DNA from: Bin87 sp965204905
Lineage (GTDB): Bacteria > Chloroflexota > Dehalococcoidia > Lucifugimonadales > UBA3495
Reading direction: 5' to 3'
Assembly (NCBI GenBank): GCA_965204905.1
Contig: OZ242042.1
Location: 3,782,001 to 3,846,000, forward strand
Length of the DNA: 64,000 nucleotides
Shown piece by piece: positions 7,128 to 15,253 of this stretch (position 1 is its first letter; each line of letters opens with the position of its first letter). Under the pieces are notes generated by a model. That model searched no databases, was not told the origin of the DNA, and was given only the letters and a program-made list of their open reading frames with translations. Made by a program: the position numbers and the translations under genes.

Positions 7128-8603
7128 TTACCGCAGGTTGGCCGGCGGGATGATGTCGCTGAGGCCGAGTTCGGCCCAGCGGTGCGACACTTTCTCGCGT
7201 ATCTCGGGGCTCATCTCGATGTCGGGCGGCCATTCCCGGTGGTAGCCCTCCTGCGGGCCCTTGCGGGTGGCGTCGATGCCGACCTTGCTGCCGAATCGGG
7301 GCGTTGGCGACGCAACGTCCAGGTCGTCGATAGGCCCTTCAACCAGCACCAGGTCGGTGCTTGGGTTGATGTTGTTGGCGACGCGCCAGGCGACTTCCGA
7401 CGGGTTCTGCACGTCCACGAAGTCGTCCACCACCACGATAACCTTGGTGAGGCTGAGCAGGCCCAATCCCCACAGGCCGTACATCACCTTGCGGGCATGG
7501 CCGGGGTACTCCTTTTTCATGGACACCAGCACCAGGTTGTGGAAGATGCCCTCGGCTGGCATGTTGACGTCCACCACCTCGGGCAGGATCAGCTTGATTA
7601 GGGGCAGAAAGACGCGCTCGGTGACCTTGCCCATCCAGTAGTCCTCGGTGGGAGGCCGGCCTACGAACGTCGTGGGGTAGATGGGATTTCGCCGGCGGGT
7701 GATGGTTTCCACGTGGAACACCGGGTATGGCTCGGCCAGGGAGTAGTAGCCGGTGTGGTCGCCGAACGGCCCTTCCGTGCGCTCCTCGCCGGGCGTCACA
7801 TAGCCTTCCAGGACGATTTCGGCGTTGGCGGGCACCATGAGGTCAACGCTCGCTGCCGGCGTCAGTTCTACCCCGGCGTCGCGGATGAACCCGGCGAGGG
7901 TCATCTCGTCCACTTCCGGGGGCAACGGCGCGGAGCCGGTCCAGATTGACGCGGGGTCGCCGCCCAGCGCCACCGCCACTTCGAGCTTCTCGCTGCTGGC
8001 CCGGTAGTGCCGCGCTCCCACCTTGTGGGTCTGCCAGTGCATCCCGGTGGTGTGGGAGTCGAACACCTGCATCCGGTAGATGCCGTAGTTCTGCGTGCCC
8101 GTTTCGGGGTCTTTGGTGATTACCAGGGGCAGGGTGATGTACGGCCCGGCATCCTCGGGCCAGCACTTGATGATGGGCAGGCTGTGCAGGTCAACGTCCT
8201 CGCCCGTAAGAATGACCTCCTGGCAGGGAGCGTTGCGGACGGTGCGGGGTTGGTACGCGCCGATGTGCGCCAGTCGCCCGAGGGTTCGCAGCTTGTTCAT
8301 CAAGCCCTGGGGCGGGCCGCCCAGCGCCATGTCGATCATGGACTCCAGGCGCGCGGCCAGGTCATTGGCGTCGTCAACTTCCAGCGCCCAGTTCATGCGC
8401 CGCTCGGCGCAGAAGAGGTTCATGGCCACAGGCATGTCGTGGCCGACGACGTTTTCAAAGAGCAGGGCTGGCCCGTCCGACCGCATCAGTCGGTAGGCGA
8501 TCTCCGTCATTTCCAGCTCCGGGCTGACCGGAGCGGAAATGCGACGCAAGTCCCCCTTGCTTTCCAGGAGAGCGAGAAACTCGCGCAGGTCTTGGTAAGG
8601 CAT
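7128..8603 (-). CDS. ubiD: UbiD-family prenyl-FMN-dependent decarboxylase
   Basis: A 491-residue (de)carboxylase. Key residues are visible: NYGIYRMQVFD (Asn172 and Arg177 in the prenyl-FMN/metal site) and the E-R-E/D catalytic segment ERTEGPFGDHTGYY (residues 274-287, Glu277 and Asp282). The N-terminus, DLREFLALLESKGDLRRI, is canonical. It removes the carboxyl group from a prenylated aromatic acid, and needs the cofactor made by the UbiX encoded nearby. As the probable MqnL it acts after UbiA in futalosine-route menaquinone synthesis; the ubiquinone role is less likely in this context. Confidence 0.93.
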   Translation of the reverse strand: MPYQDLREFLALLESKGDLRRISAPVSPELEMTEIAYRLMRSDGPALLFENVVGHDMPVAMNLFCAERRMNWALEVDDANDLAARLESMIDMALGGPPQGLMNKLRTLGRLAHIGAYQPRTVRNAPCQEVILTGEDVDLHSLPIIKCWPEDAGPYITLPLVITKDPETGTQNYGIYRMQVFDSHTTGMHWQTHKVGARHYRASSEKLEVAVALGGDPASIWTGSAPLPPEVDEMTLAGFIRDAGVELTPAASVDLMVPANAEIVLEGYVTPGEERTEGPFGDHTGYYSLAEPYPVFHVETITRRRNPIYPTTFVGRPPTEDYWMGKVTERVFLPLIKLILPEVVDVNMPAEGIFHNLVLVSMKKEYPGHARKVMYGLWGLGLLSLTKVIVVVDDFVDVQNPSEVAWRVANNINPSTDLVLVEGPIDDLDVASPTPRFGSKVGIDATRKGPQEGYHREWPPDIEMSPEIREKVSHRWAELGLSDIIPPANLR

Positions 8604-8612
8604 CTAAAAGCT

Positions 8613-8635
8613 CCCTCTCCCCTAGCGGGAGAGGG
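8613..8635. repeat. CCCTCTCCC / GGGAGAGGG hairpin
   Basis: Nine-base inverted repeat with a five-base loop between the zinc-ribbon gene and ubiD, followed by GTTGGGGTGAGGGG. This wording is a common dispersed palindrome in many bacterial genomes. It lies in the ubiD leader, where it could act as a transcription terminator for the gene upstream or affect ubiD translation. There is no T-run. Confidence 0.5.
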
Positions 8636-8715
8636 TTGGGGTGAGGGGAGTACCTGAAACGGGACGCCGGCGGCGTTTGGGCCGGCCGGCGTGCAATTCC
8701 CTGACGCCGGTCGCG

Positions 8716-9030
8716 TCAGGAATTGCGCATTTGCGAGAAGCAGTCGCTGCAGTAAACCGGCCGGTCGCCGCGCGGTCGGAAGGGAACCGTGGCGTCAACG
8801 CCGCAGTTGCTGCACACGATGGGGAAAGATTCCCGGGGGCCGCCGAAGCCACCGCCTCCACCGCCGCCGTAGTTGTCGCGGGGCTGTCCGCGCCGGGCGT
8901 TGCGGCAGGACTGGCACCGCTTGGGGTAGTTGGTGAACCCTCGGGATTGATAGAATTCCTGTTCGCCAACTGTGAAAAGAAACTCTGCGCCGCAGTCGCT
9001 GCATTCCAGAGTCATGTCTGATAGAGCCAC
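8716..9030 (-). CDS. Zinc-ribbon protein (two Cys4 sites)
   Basis: A 104-residue protein starting at GTG 9030, chosen because GGAGGG lies 6-11 nt upstream. Two zinc-binding regions flank a Gly-rich linker. The first is CSDCGAEFLFTVGEQEFYQS followed by CQSC; the second is CSNCGV... with CSDCF near the end. The first matches the bacterial 'probable zinc-ribbon' family (C-x2-C-G-x-F-x-FT-x-GEQ-x-F); the second is a short CxxC-CxxC ribbon. A nucleic acid or protein-binding role is plausible. No enzyme domain is present. Confidence 0.8.
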   Translation of the reverse strand: MALSDMTLECSDCGAEFLFTVGEQEFYQSRGFTNYPKRCQSCRNARRGQPRDNYGGGGGGGFGGPRESFPIVCSNCGVDATVPFRPRGDRPVYCSDCFSQMRNS

Positions 9031-9198
9031 GATTTCCCTCCAATGGGGTTGGTGATCACGATGCACACTGTTTGGTCGGATTCGTCGGGCACAGTGATTC
9101 CCAATACCCAAGGAAGGCGGACCGGCGCAACCGGATTTGTACTTACTATACTGGCAACTGCACTCACAAGCAACGACTTTGGCGCAGGTTTTGGGTGG

Positions 9199-9633
9199 TT
9201 ATGCTGGTTCCGCAATGAAGACGGGTATCTTGCGGGTCGTCCGTTCCTGGTATTCCGCATAGGGTGGGAACGCCGCTACCGACAACTCCCACAGCCGCGA
9301 TCGCTCCGCGTCGTCCTCAACCTCGCGCACGCGCATGGCGTACACTGCGGTCTCGTCGCGGATTTCCACGCTGTTGTCGGCGCGCAGGTTATACACCCAG
9401 ACCGGGTTCTTCGGCGCGCCGCCCTGGGAGCCGACCAGCACGTAGTTGTCGCCATCCTTGACGCGCATCAGCGGCGTCTTGCGGATGGCCCCGGTCTGGT
9501 TCCCCCGGTTGGTGACGATGATGACGGGCAGCCCGGTGTCGCGCAACGTGGTGCCTTCGGCGCCGCCGCTGCCCTCGTAAAGCTCCACCTGTTCCCGTAC
9601 CCAGTCCCTGGTTGACGGTATGTACTCGGCCAT
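9199..9633 (-). CDS. Deazaflavin (F420)-dependent nitroreductase-family protein
   Basis: A 144-residue split-barrel flavoprotein of the Ddn/FDOR-A type. Seen: LPVIIVTNRGNQTGAIRKTP followed by LMRV, then NYVLVGSQGGAPKNPVWVYN, the strand-turn that binds F420, and a terminal RTTRKIPVFIAEP strand. Family members use reduced F420 to reduce quinones, nitro compounds or unsaturated lactones. The actual substrate is not known; quinone reduction would fit the neighbourhood but is speculation. A palindromic promoter-like site lies 24 bp upstream. Confidence 0.85.
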   Translation of the reverse strand: MAEYIPSTRDWVREQVELYEGSGGAEGTTLRDTGLPVIIVTNRGNQTGAIRKTPLMRVKDGDNYVLVGSQGGAPKNPVWVYNLRADNSVEIRDETAVYAMRVREVEDDAERSRLWELSVAAFPPYAEYQERTTRKIPVFIAEPA

Positions 9634-9656
9634 GGTTCGCTCCTTACGGTTGATTG

Positions 9657-9677
9657 TGGGGTTATATCATAACCCCA
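9657..9677 (-). promoter_or_regulatory. Palindromic operator over an extended -10 element
   Basis: The arms TGGGGTTAT and ATAACCCCA (9 bp each, 3-bp spacer) sit 24 bp upstream of the F420-type gene. Read on the minus strand, the centre is TGATATAAC, an extended -10 (TGnTATAAT) with one mismatch. A repressor bound to the palindrome would cover the promoter. No regulator gene is adjacent, so the site is a prediction from sequence only. Confidence 0.4.
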
Positions 9678-9707
9678 ACTAACAATGCGTTGTCATCCTC
9701 CGCTCAT

Positions 9708-9818
9708 TTGTCAGAATCAGGATTCGCAGGATTGGTCGATTTTCAGGATTAGCGCACTCGTGGCGAAGGCTACCCGATCCTGTAAATCTCATAATCCGGT
9801 AAATTCTGATTCTGACAA
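9708..9818. repeat. AATCAGGATT-type repeat with perfect 13-bp terminal inverted arms
   Basis: TTGTCAGAATCAG at 9708-9720 is mirrored by CTGATTCTGACAA at 9806-9818, with further CAGGATT units in between. A related copy, without clear terminal arms, is at 52511-52560 (inverse orientation). The block fills the gap upstream of the ThDP enzyme and its right arm overlaps the -35 position of that gene's promoter. No transposase is encoded. Confidence 0.55.
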
Positions 9819-9831
9819 TTCCCGTTATAAT
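9804..9831 (+). promoter_or_regulatory. Promoter of the ThDP enzyme
   Basis: A perfect TATAAT at 9826-9831 lies 28 bp before the start codon, with TTCTGA (9804-9809) 16 bp upstream as a weak -35. The -35 falls inside the inverted repeat arm. Confidence 0.5.
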
Positions 9832-9858
9832 GCCTCTGCACTTTTCTGGAGGCCCAAC

Positions 9859-11502
9859 ATGGACGGTAAGACCGCATTTGCCACGATCCTGGAACGCGAA
9901 GGCGTGGACGTCGTTTTCTGCTTCCCCAACAACATCCTGATTGACGCCTGCGCCGCCGCCGGCATCCGCCCCATCATCTCCCGCATGGAGCGCACCGCGG
10001 TCAACATGGCCGACGCCTACAGCCGCGTCAACAACGGCAACAAGAACGGCGTCGTGCTGGTGCAGGGCGGCCCCGGCATTGAGAACGCCTTTTCCGGCGT
10101 GGCCCAGGCTTACGCCGACTCGTCGCCCCTGCTCATGGTGCCCAACCATCCCGGCACGCGGCGGCACGGCATGTCTTCGGACTTCAACGCCGCCCGCAAC
10201 TACGAGGGCGTCACCAAGTGGTCCGACTCCGCCAACCACGCCGACCGCATTCCGGAGATGATGCGCCGCGCCTACACCCAGCTGCGCACCGGCCGGCCCT
10301 ATCCCGTGCTGGTGGAGATGCCTAACGACGTGCTGGCCGCCGAAATCTCCGAGGAGCAGTTCCACTACCAGCCCCAGCGCAAGCGCCGCTCCGCCGGCGA
10401 CCCCCGCGACGTGTCCCGCGTCGCCGAACAGCTCATCAATGCCCGCCGGCCTGTGATCTACGCCGGGCAGGGCGTCCTCTACGCCGAGGCCACGCCCGAG
10501 CTGGTGGAACTGGCCGAGCTGCTCAACGCGCCCACCATGACCACCACGCTGGGCAAGAGCGGCTTCCCGGAGAATCACCCGCTGGCCCTGGGCGCCGGCG
10601 GCAACACCGGCACCAAGATGGTCGGCGATTTCCTGGCGAAAAGCGACGTGGTATTCGGCATCGGCACCAGCTTCCAGAAGACCCTGGCCTCCGCACCCGT
10701 GCCGGCCGGCAAGACCGTGATCCAGTCCACTATCGACGAGAAGGATTTGAACGGCGAGTACCCGCTGGAGGAGATCATCGTCGGCGACGCCAGGCTGGTG
10801 TTGGCCCAGCTCATCGAGGAGGTCAAGGACCGCCTGGGCGCGGACGGACGCCGGGGCGATGAGTCGGTGGCCGCCGAGATCCGGCAAGTGCGCCAGGAGT
10901 GGCTGGCCGAGTGGATGCCGCGCCTGTCCAACAACGACGCGCCGATCAGCCCCTACCGCGTGGTGTACGAGCTCAATGCCCGCCTGGACAAGGCCAACAG
11001 CATCGTCACCCACGACTCCGGCAACCCCCGCGACCAGATCGTGCCCTTCTACGCCGCCACCACGCCGCGCGGCTACATCGGCTGGGGCAACTCCACCCAG
11101 CTGGGCAGCGGCTTGGGTTACGCCATGGGCGCAAAGGTCGCCTTCCCCGAGAAGACGTGCGTCAACCTGATGGGCGACGTGGCCGTGGGCATGGCCGGAA
11201 CCGACTTCGAAACGGCGGCCCGCGAGCAGCTGGGCATCATCACCGTCATCGTCAACAACGGCGCCATGGGCGGCTACGAGAAGAACATCCCCATCGCCAC
11301 CGAGCGGTACCGCACCAAGTACGTCACCGGCGAGTACGCCGCCATGGCCGCATCCCTGGGCGCGCACACCGAGTACGTCACCGACCCCAACGAGGTCGGC
11401 CCCGCCATCGAGCGCGCCAAGGAAATCTCCGCCACCGGCCAGCCCTGCGTGCTGGAAATCATCACGCGGGAGGAGCCGGTGTTTTCGCAGTATTACCGGT
11501 AG
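9859..11502 (+). CDS. Thiamine-diphosphate enzyme, acetolactate synthase / benzoylformate decarboxylase superfamily
   Basis: A 547-residue three-domain ThDP protein. The PYR domain has VVFCFPNNILIDACAAAG and RMERTAVNMADAYSR; the Glu in RMER matches the catalytic glutamate of RHEQ in acetolactate synthase. The central domain holds ARRPVIYAGQGVLYAEATPE. The PP domain has the cofactor motif MGDVAVGMAGTDFETAAR...VNNGAMG. The start is ATG 9859 with TGGAGG 7 nt upstream. No small regulatory subunit follows, and residues typical of true acetolactate synthases are not fully conserved, so the product may be a 2-oxoacid decarboxylase or carboligase for another substrate. Confidence 0.85.
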   Translation: MDGKTAFATILEREGVDVVFCFPNNILIDACAAAGIRPIISRMERTAVNMADAYSRVNNGNKNGVVLVQGGPGIENAFSGVAQAYADSSPLLMVPNHPGTRRHGMSSDFNAARNYEGVTKWSDSANHADRIPEMMRRAYTQLRTGRPYPVLVEMPNDVLAAEISEEQFHYQPQRKRRSAGDPRDVSRVAEQLINARRPVIYAGQGVLYAEATPELVELAELLNAPTMTTTLGKSGFPENHPLALGAGGNTGTKMVGDFLAKSDVVFGIGTSFQKTLASAPVPAGKTVIQSTIDEKDLNGEYPLEEIIVGDARLVLAQLIEEVKDRLGADGRRGDESVAAEIRQVRQEWLAEWMPRLSNNDAPISPYRVVYELNARLDKANSIVTHDSGNPRDQIVPFYAATTPRGYIGWGNSTQLGSGLGYAMGAKVAFPEKTCVNLMGDVAVGMAGTDFETAAREQLGIITVIVNNGAMGGYEKNIPIATERYRTKYVTGEYAAMAASLGAHTEYVTDPNEVGPAIERAKEISATGQPCVLEIITREEPVFSQYYR

Positions 11503-11580
11503 CATTTCAAGCGGTCGCCGTCTCAATACCAGCCCGTGCTATACTTCAACCCGAACCTTCTCAGGAAGGAGTTAACAGAA

Positions 11581-11940
11581 ATGGTCGCCAAGTTTGACTC
11601 GCCGGCTGTCGTCGGTCAGAACGATTTTCTCCACCCCGTGGTCAGCGAATTTGCCAGGGGCGTTGATGGCGCGCAGCCCGGCGATGCGGTGATAGCCATG
11701 TCGATCCGTATTGTGCAGGCTGCGATTGAATTGACCACAGATCCAGAGTTTTCAGTGGACGATGACGGTGCATTGTCAATCGATCTCAGGCTGACCAGTG
11801 GAATGCGGTTGCTGGCCGAGTTGCCTATCGACGGCACCCTTGATGTAGGCGTATATGACGATCGAGGATTGGATCAGCGTGCGCAGGAAGTAAAGTACTT
11901 GCCCAGCGCAACCCCTGAAGATTTAATCGCCCTGCTCTGA
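11581..11940 (+). CDS. Hypothetical protein, first of an unknown two-gene unit
   Basis: A 119-residue acidic soluble protein with a strong ribosome site (AGGAAGGAG). No family is recognised. It has a helical start (FLHPVVSEFARG), then MSIRIVQAAIELTTDPEFSVD, then a strand-rich centre (LSIDLRLTSGMRLLAELPID) and ends in a short amphipathic tail ATPEDLIALL. No signal peptide or membrane segment. The downstream gene begins 8 bp after its stop, so the two are one operon and probably act together. Confidence 0.7.
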   Translation: MVAKFDSPAVVGQNDFLHPVVSEFARGVDGAQPGDAVIAMSIRIVQAAIELTTDPEFSVDDDGALSIDLRLTSGMRLLAELPIDGTLDVGVYDDRGLDQRAQEVKYLPSATPEDLIALL

Positions 11941-11948
11941 ATCTACCC

Positions 11949-12377
11949 ATGCCAGTACCGCCAGACGACATGGTGTGCCGGTTCATCAGCCCCATGCATT
12001 GGAGCAGACGCGAGAACCAGCCCAGGGAAGGTGCATTCAAGCAGGAAGGACTCTCGGTTTGGCATAACGACCGTTTGCTCGAGCGCGATGTTCGTCTCGA
12101 AGACCTGTTGATAGAGAACATGGTCGGATTCGGACAGGCCCACCACCGAGCCGGAGACTATACGGATTTGGCCCGAGAAGTGTCCGAAAAATCGGGCGAA
12201 CCTTTCGAAGTGCAGGTCGAATGGCGTCCGGAGGATGAACACGTAGAACCTCTCTGGCGTCAGTGGCGTTACGCCCACGTGCAGGTTGAGGCAATCGCTG
12301 GCCCCGCGCAGTTTTTACGCCGGTTTCGCAAGTTGCTCACGGTCAACTCGCGGGTCGTGATTCCTCCGGATCTGTAA
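11949..12377 (+). CDS. Hypothetical protein, second of an unknown two-gene unit
   Basis: A 142-residue protein that I cannot assign. Visible features are FISPMHWSRRENQPREGAFK, GLSVWHNDRLLER, ENMVGFGQAHHRAGDY (tandem His) and VQVEWRPEDEHVEPLWRQW. The spaced W/H/R residues look like conserved functional positions rather than random sequence. It is followed after 15 bp by the halogenase-like flavoprotein, so all three may be co-transcribed. No signal peptide. Confidence 0.65.
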   Translation: MPVPPDDMVCRFISPMHWSRRENQPREGAFKQEGLSVWHNDRLLERDVRLEDLLIENMVGFGQAHHRAGDYTDLAREVSEKSGEPFEVQVEWRPEDEHVEPLWRQWRYAHVQVEAIAGPAQFLRRFRKLLTVNSRVVIPPDL

Positions 12378-12392
12378 GGTCAACTCGCACCC

Positions 12393-14003
12393 GTGTCCGA
12401 ACCACCCATCATCGTCATCGGCGGCGGGCCGGCCGGCTCCTGCGCCGGTACGCTGCTCGCCCGGCAAGGGCTGGACGTCGTCCTGCTGGAGCGCGAGCGG
12501 TTCCCCCGGCCCCACGTTGGCGAGTCGTTGCTGCCGGCCAGCATCCCCATCCTGCAAGACCTGGGCGTGCTGGACGAGGTGAAGCGGGCCGGTTTCACCG
12601 TCAAGCTCGGCGCGACCATGATCTGGGGTGCCGACCGCCAACCCTGGAGCTGGCACTTCAGCGAGACCAACGCCAGCAACCCCCACTCGTACCAGGTGTG
12701 GCGACCCGAATTCGACGCCATCCTGCTCAACAACGCCCGCCGCGCCGGCGTGGACGTGCGCGAGGGCTGCCACGCCACCGGCGTCGTGTTCGATGCTGCC
12801 GGGACCGCCGCTGCCGTCCGCTGCCGTTCGACCGGCGGGGCATCCGACGGTTCGGGCGGCGAGACCGAGTTGCCCGCCCGCTACGTGGTGGACGCCAGCG
12901 GGCAGGGCGGCCTGCTCTCGCGACAGCTCGGCCTCCGTCAGTGGGACGACTTCTTCCGAAACCTGGCCGTGTACGGTTACTACCAGGGCGGCGAACGCCT
13001 GCCCGCACCCGACGACGGCAACATCCTCATCGAGTCGCAGCCCGCCGGCTGGCTGTGGCACATCCCGCTGCGCGACGGCTGGGCCAGCGTCGGCGCGGTG
13101 GTGGACGCTGAGACCGGCCAGCAGGGCATCCGCGAACTCGGACCTCAACGGTTTCTCGAATCACAAATTGGCGCCGCCCCGCGCATGTCGGCCATGCTGC
13201 AATCCGCCCGCTTCGTGTCCGGTCCCGAGGTTCTGCGCGACTGGTCCTATCGCTGCAAAACCCTGCACGGCCCCGGCTACATCCTCGTCGGTGACGCAGG
13301 CTGCTTCATCGATCCGCTGTTTTCGTCCGGCGTCCATCTCGCCCTTACCTCGGCAACCCTGGCCGCCGCCGCCGTAGCATCCGCCCTGGACGACGCATCC
13401 ATCGCGGAGCCGGCGGGGCAGGTGTACCAGCAGTTGTACTACAAGGAATACGGCCACTTCCGTGAGCTTGCGCGTCTTTTCTACTCCAGCAATCGCACCG
13501 CCGACTCCTACTTCTGGGAGGCCCGCCGGTTGCTGGACAACGACCCATCGCTCACGCCGCGCCAGTCATTCATCCAGGCGGTGGCCGGCCAGCCGGCCCG
13601 GGGCTACGAGCGGGTGGTGCTGTCTCATGGACTCGCGCCCGCTGCCTTTGGCGACAGCGTGGCCGCCGTGGAATCGGAACGGCAACGCCGTCAGAAACAA
13701 GGATTGCCGCCGGATGTGCCGTTGCGCTTGGCCGATGGCGTGCTGCTACAACGTCAGCCCGTGCTGGCCGGCGACCGTTTCGTGTGGGGCGTCGGCCTGG
13801 TAACTGACGGCCACCCGGAGGGCCTGCCGTGCAGCGCCCTGGTGGCGCAACTGTTGGCACGTCTGAACGGCCGGCGCACCGCCACCGATGCCATCGCCGA
13901 CCTCACCAACGGAATGGATGCCGCATCCATCAGGCAGGTCGAGCCCGCCGCGCGCCTGGCGCTGCAAATTCTCTACGTGGACGGCGCGATAACTACGGCT
14001 TAA
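12393..14003 (+). CDS. Flavin-dependent halogenase-like FAD monooxygenase
   Basis: A 536-residue FAD protein starting at GTG. The dinucleotide-binding motif VIGGGPAGS is at residues 8-16, followed by ERFPRPHVGESLLPAS, AGFTVKLGATMIWG with a conserved Lys71, and WLWHIP at 220-225. WxWxIP and the active-site lysine are the hallmarks of FADH2-dependent halogenases (PltA/CmlS-like group). GYILVGDAGCFIDPLFSSG binds the FAD ribityl chain. The C-terminal 150 residues form an extra domain of unknown role. The substrate could be a carrier-bound or free aromatic; geranylgeranyl-reductase-like enzymes share part of this fold but not WxWxIP. No carrier protein or synthase genes are nearby. Confidence 0.8.
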   Translation: MSEPPIIVIGGGPAGSCAGTLLARQGLDVVLLERERFPRPHVGESLLPASIPILQDLGVLDEVKRAGFTVKLGATMIWGADRQPWSWHFSETNASNPHSYQVWRPEFDAILLNNARRAGVDVREGCHATGVVFDAAGTAAAVRCRSTGGASDGSGGETELPARYVVDASGQGGLLSRQLGLRQWDDFFRNLAVYGYYQGGERLPAPDDGNILIESQPAGWLWHIPLRDGWASVGAVVDAETGQQGIRELGPQRFLESQIGAAPRMSAMLQSARFVSGPEVLRDWSYRCKTLHGPGYILVGDAGCFIDPLFSSGVHLALTSATLAAAAVASALDDASIAEPAGQVYQQLYYKEYGHFRELARLFYSSNRTADSYFWEARRLLDNDPSLTPRQSFIQAVAGQPARGYERVVLSHGLAPAAFGDSVAAVESERQRRQKQGLPPDVPLRLADGVLLQRQPVLAGDRFVWGVGLVTDGHPEGLPCSALVAQLLARLNGRRTATDAIADLTNGMDAASIRQVEPAARLALQILYVDGAITTA

Positions 14004-14574
14004 CCCACGTCTCCGACCAGGCGCAACACGCTGTGCTGCTCTGCGCCGGGCCGCGCATCTCCAGCGACACCACGCCGGGCAGGGCCTGATGGCCTACGGT
14101 GATCTGGGCCTGGCGCGCCGGGAAGAAGCAGCTGTACACCCCGTGAGTGCGGCCCGATGCTTCGCCGGCGGGGTTGTTGAGCATGTACGGCGTCAGGAAG
14201 TCGTGCCAGCTCAGCACCACCGTCTCCGTTGATGCCACCACATGCTCGTTGTAGGCGCTTTCTATGCCGCCGGACCTGCTGAACTCTGCGGGGATCACCG
14301 GCAGCGAGGTATCGCCAAACTCCGGGAACAGCATGGACTCGATCTCTTCCTGCACGTAGCGGGTCATGGCGATGTTGTCGGAGTACACCCGCGCCCTGCC
14401 GCCATCCACCTCATCACTTTTCAGGAACAGGACGTGTCCGGCGCCGGCCGGCGTCCATAGCACGCGCCAGTGACTGGTGCGGGTGGTCTGCGGGCCGCCC
14501 TCCTCCGGCGACAGGCGGATGAAAGAGTTTTCGCCGGTGAGGCGTATCTGGACTGGATCAACTGGACTGGTCAT
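13993..14574 (-). CDS. Hypothetical protein, 193 residues
   Basis: Soluble, no signal peptide, no known domain recognised. Noticeable segments are TSHWRVLWTPAGAGHVLFLK, ARVYSDNIAMTRYVQEEIES and a His/Trp pair in VVLSWHDFLTPYML. Its ATG at 14574 follows GGAGAAGTGATTT, a good ribosome site. Its 3' end overlaps the convergent halogenase-like gene by 11 bp. The sequence reads like a conserved small beta-barrel protein, perhaps ligand-binding, but no function is proposed. Confidence 0.65.
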   Translation of the reverse strand: MTSPVDPVQIRLTGENSFIRLSPEEGGPQTTRTSHWRVLWTPAGAGHVLFLKSDEVDGGRARVYSDNIAMTRYVQEEIESMLFPEFGDTSLPVIPAEFSRSGGIESAYNEHVVASTETVVLSWHDFLTPYMLNNPAGEASGRTHGVYSCFFPARQAQITVGHQALPGVVSLEMRGPAQSSTACCAWSETWVKP

Positions 14575-14594
14575 AAATCACTTCTCCGGTAGGT

Positions 14595-14978
14595 TCAGGG
14601 CCGCAAGGTGGGCACTCCGTATTTCGGGATATCACCGTCGTTGGTAATGATAATGAGGTCTTCAATCTGTGCCTGCGCTACCAGCATCCGGTCAAACGGG
14701 TCGCGGTGCAGCAATGGCAGCCTGCCGGCCAGGTTAGCGTGCTCGATTTTTATATTCAACGGCAACAACTCGCTGTCGCTGATTAAGACATCGGGCTCGT
14801 CAGGCAATGGGTCCAACTTGCCCAACCCTACTTTGATACTGATTTCCCAGACGCTGGCCAAGCTCACGAACGATTGGTTTGCCGGGTCCAGGATGATTGC
14901 CCGCACCGTGGTGTGTAGCCGCCGGCTGTGCGTGACCAGCCAGATAAAAACTTGGGTGTCGAGCAAATAGTTGGCCAT
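14595..14978 (-). CDS. PIN-domain toxin (VapC-like)
   Basis: A 127-residue PIN RNase. The acidic catalytic set is visible: LLDTQVFIWLV (Asp at residue 6), SVWEISIKVGLGKL (Glu near 42), HRDPFDRMLVAQA (Asp near 96) and IITNDGDIPKY. The ATG at 14978 was chosen because it directly precedes the first strand; the longer frame extends into the antitoxin gene. It lies 2 bp after the antitoxin. The HRDPFDR form is typical of PIN toxins paired with Phd/VapB-type antitoxins. Confidence 0.88.
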   Translation of the reverse strand: MANYLLDTQVFIWLVTHSRRLHTTVRAIILDPANQSFVSLASVWEISIKVGLGKLDPLPDEPDVLISDSELLPLNIKIEHANLAGRLPLLHRDPFDRMLVAQAQIEDLIIITNDGDIPKYGVPTLRP

Positions 14979-14980
14979 GG

Positions 14981-15205
14981 CTACTTGTAAAAGTCCTCGA
15001 TGATGTCTTCCGGCGTATCGCCGAAATCTTCGGGCAGTTCGTACTGGCCGTCCCAAAGCCCTATTTTCACTTGGGGCCGATAGGCGTCGTGCTTGACGAT
15101 TTTCAGCCACGGCTGACCGTCTTTAAGTATCACGACCTCGTCGAACCAGGCTTTCCTGCCGATTTCAACAATCTCGTTGGGAAGCTCATTCATGTCAATC
15201 CGCAT
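14981..15205 (-). CDS. Antitoxin of the PIN toxin (Phd/YefM-like)
   Basis: A 74-residue protein with NEIVEIGRKAWFDEVVILKDGQ and then PWLKIV, the Phd-type strand-helix, and an acidic C-terminal arm (LPEDFGDTPEDIIEDFYK) of the sort that wraps the toxin. GGAGG lies 8 nt before the ATG. It is immediately upstream of the PIN gene in the same operon. As in related systems, the N-terminal part probably binds its own operator. Confidence 0.78.
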   Translation of the reverse strand: MRIDMNELPNEIVEIGRKAWFDEVVILKDGQPWLKIVKHDAYRPQVKIGLWDGQYELPEDFGDTPEDIIEDFYK

Positions 15206-15253
15206 TCCAATTTCCTCCCGTCGCCGTCCCGTCGCGGTGACGCTCCGTGACTA

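Noticed and set aside
9679..11526. 615-codon open frame on the minus strand
   Set aside because: Exact antisense of the ThDP enzyme, with Gly/Val/His-rich composition typical of shadow frames and no ribosome site.
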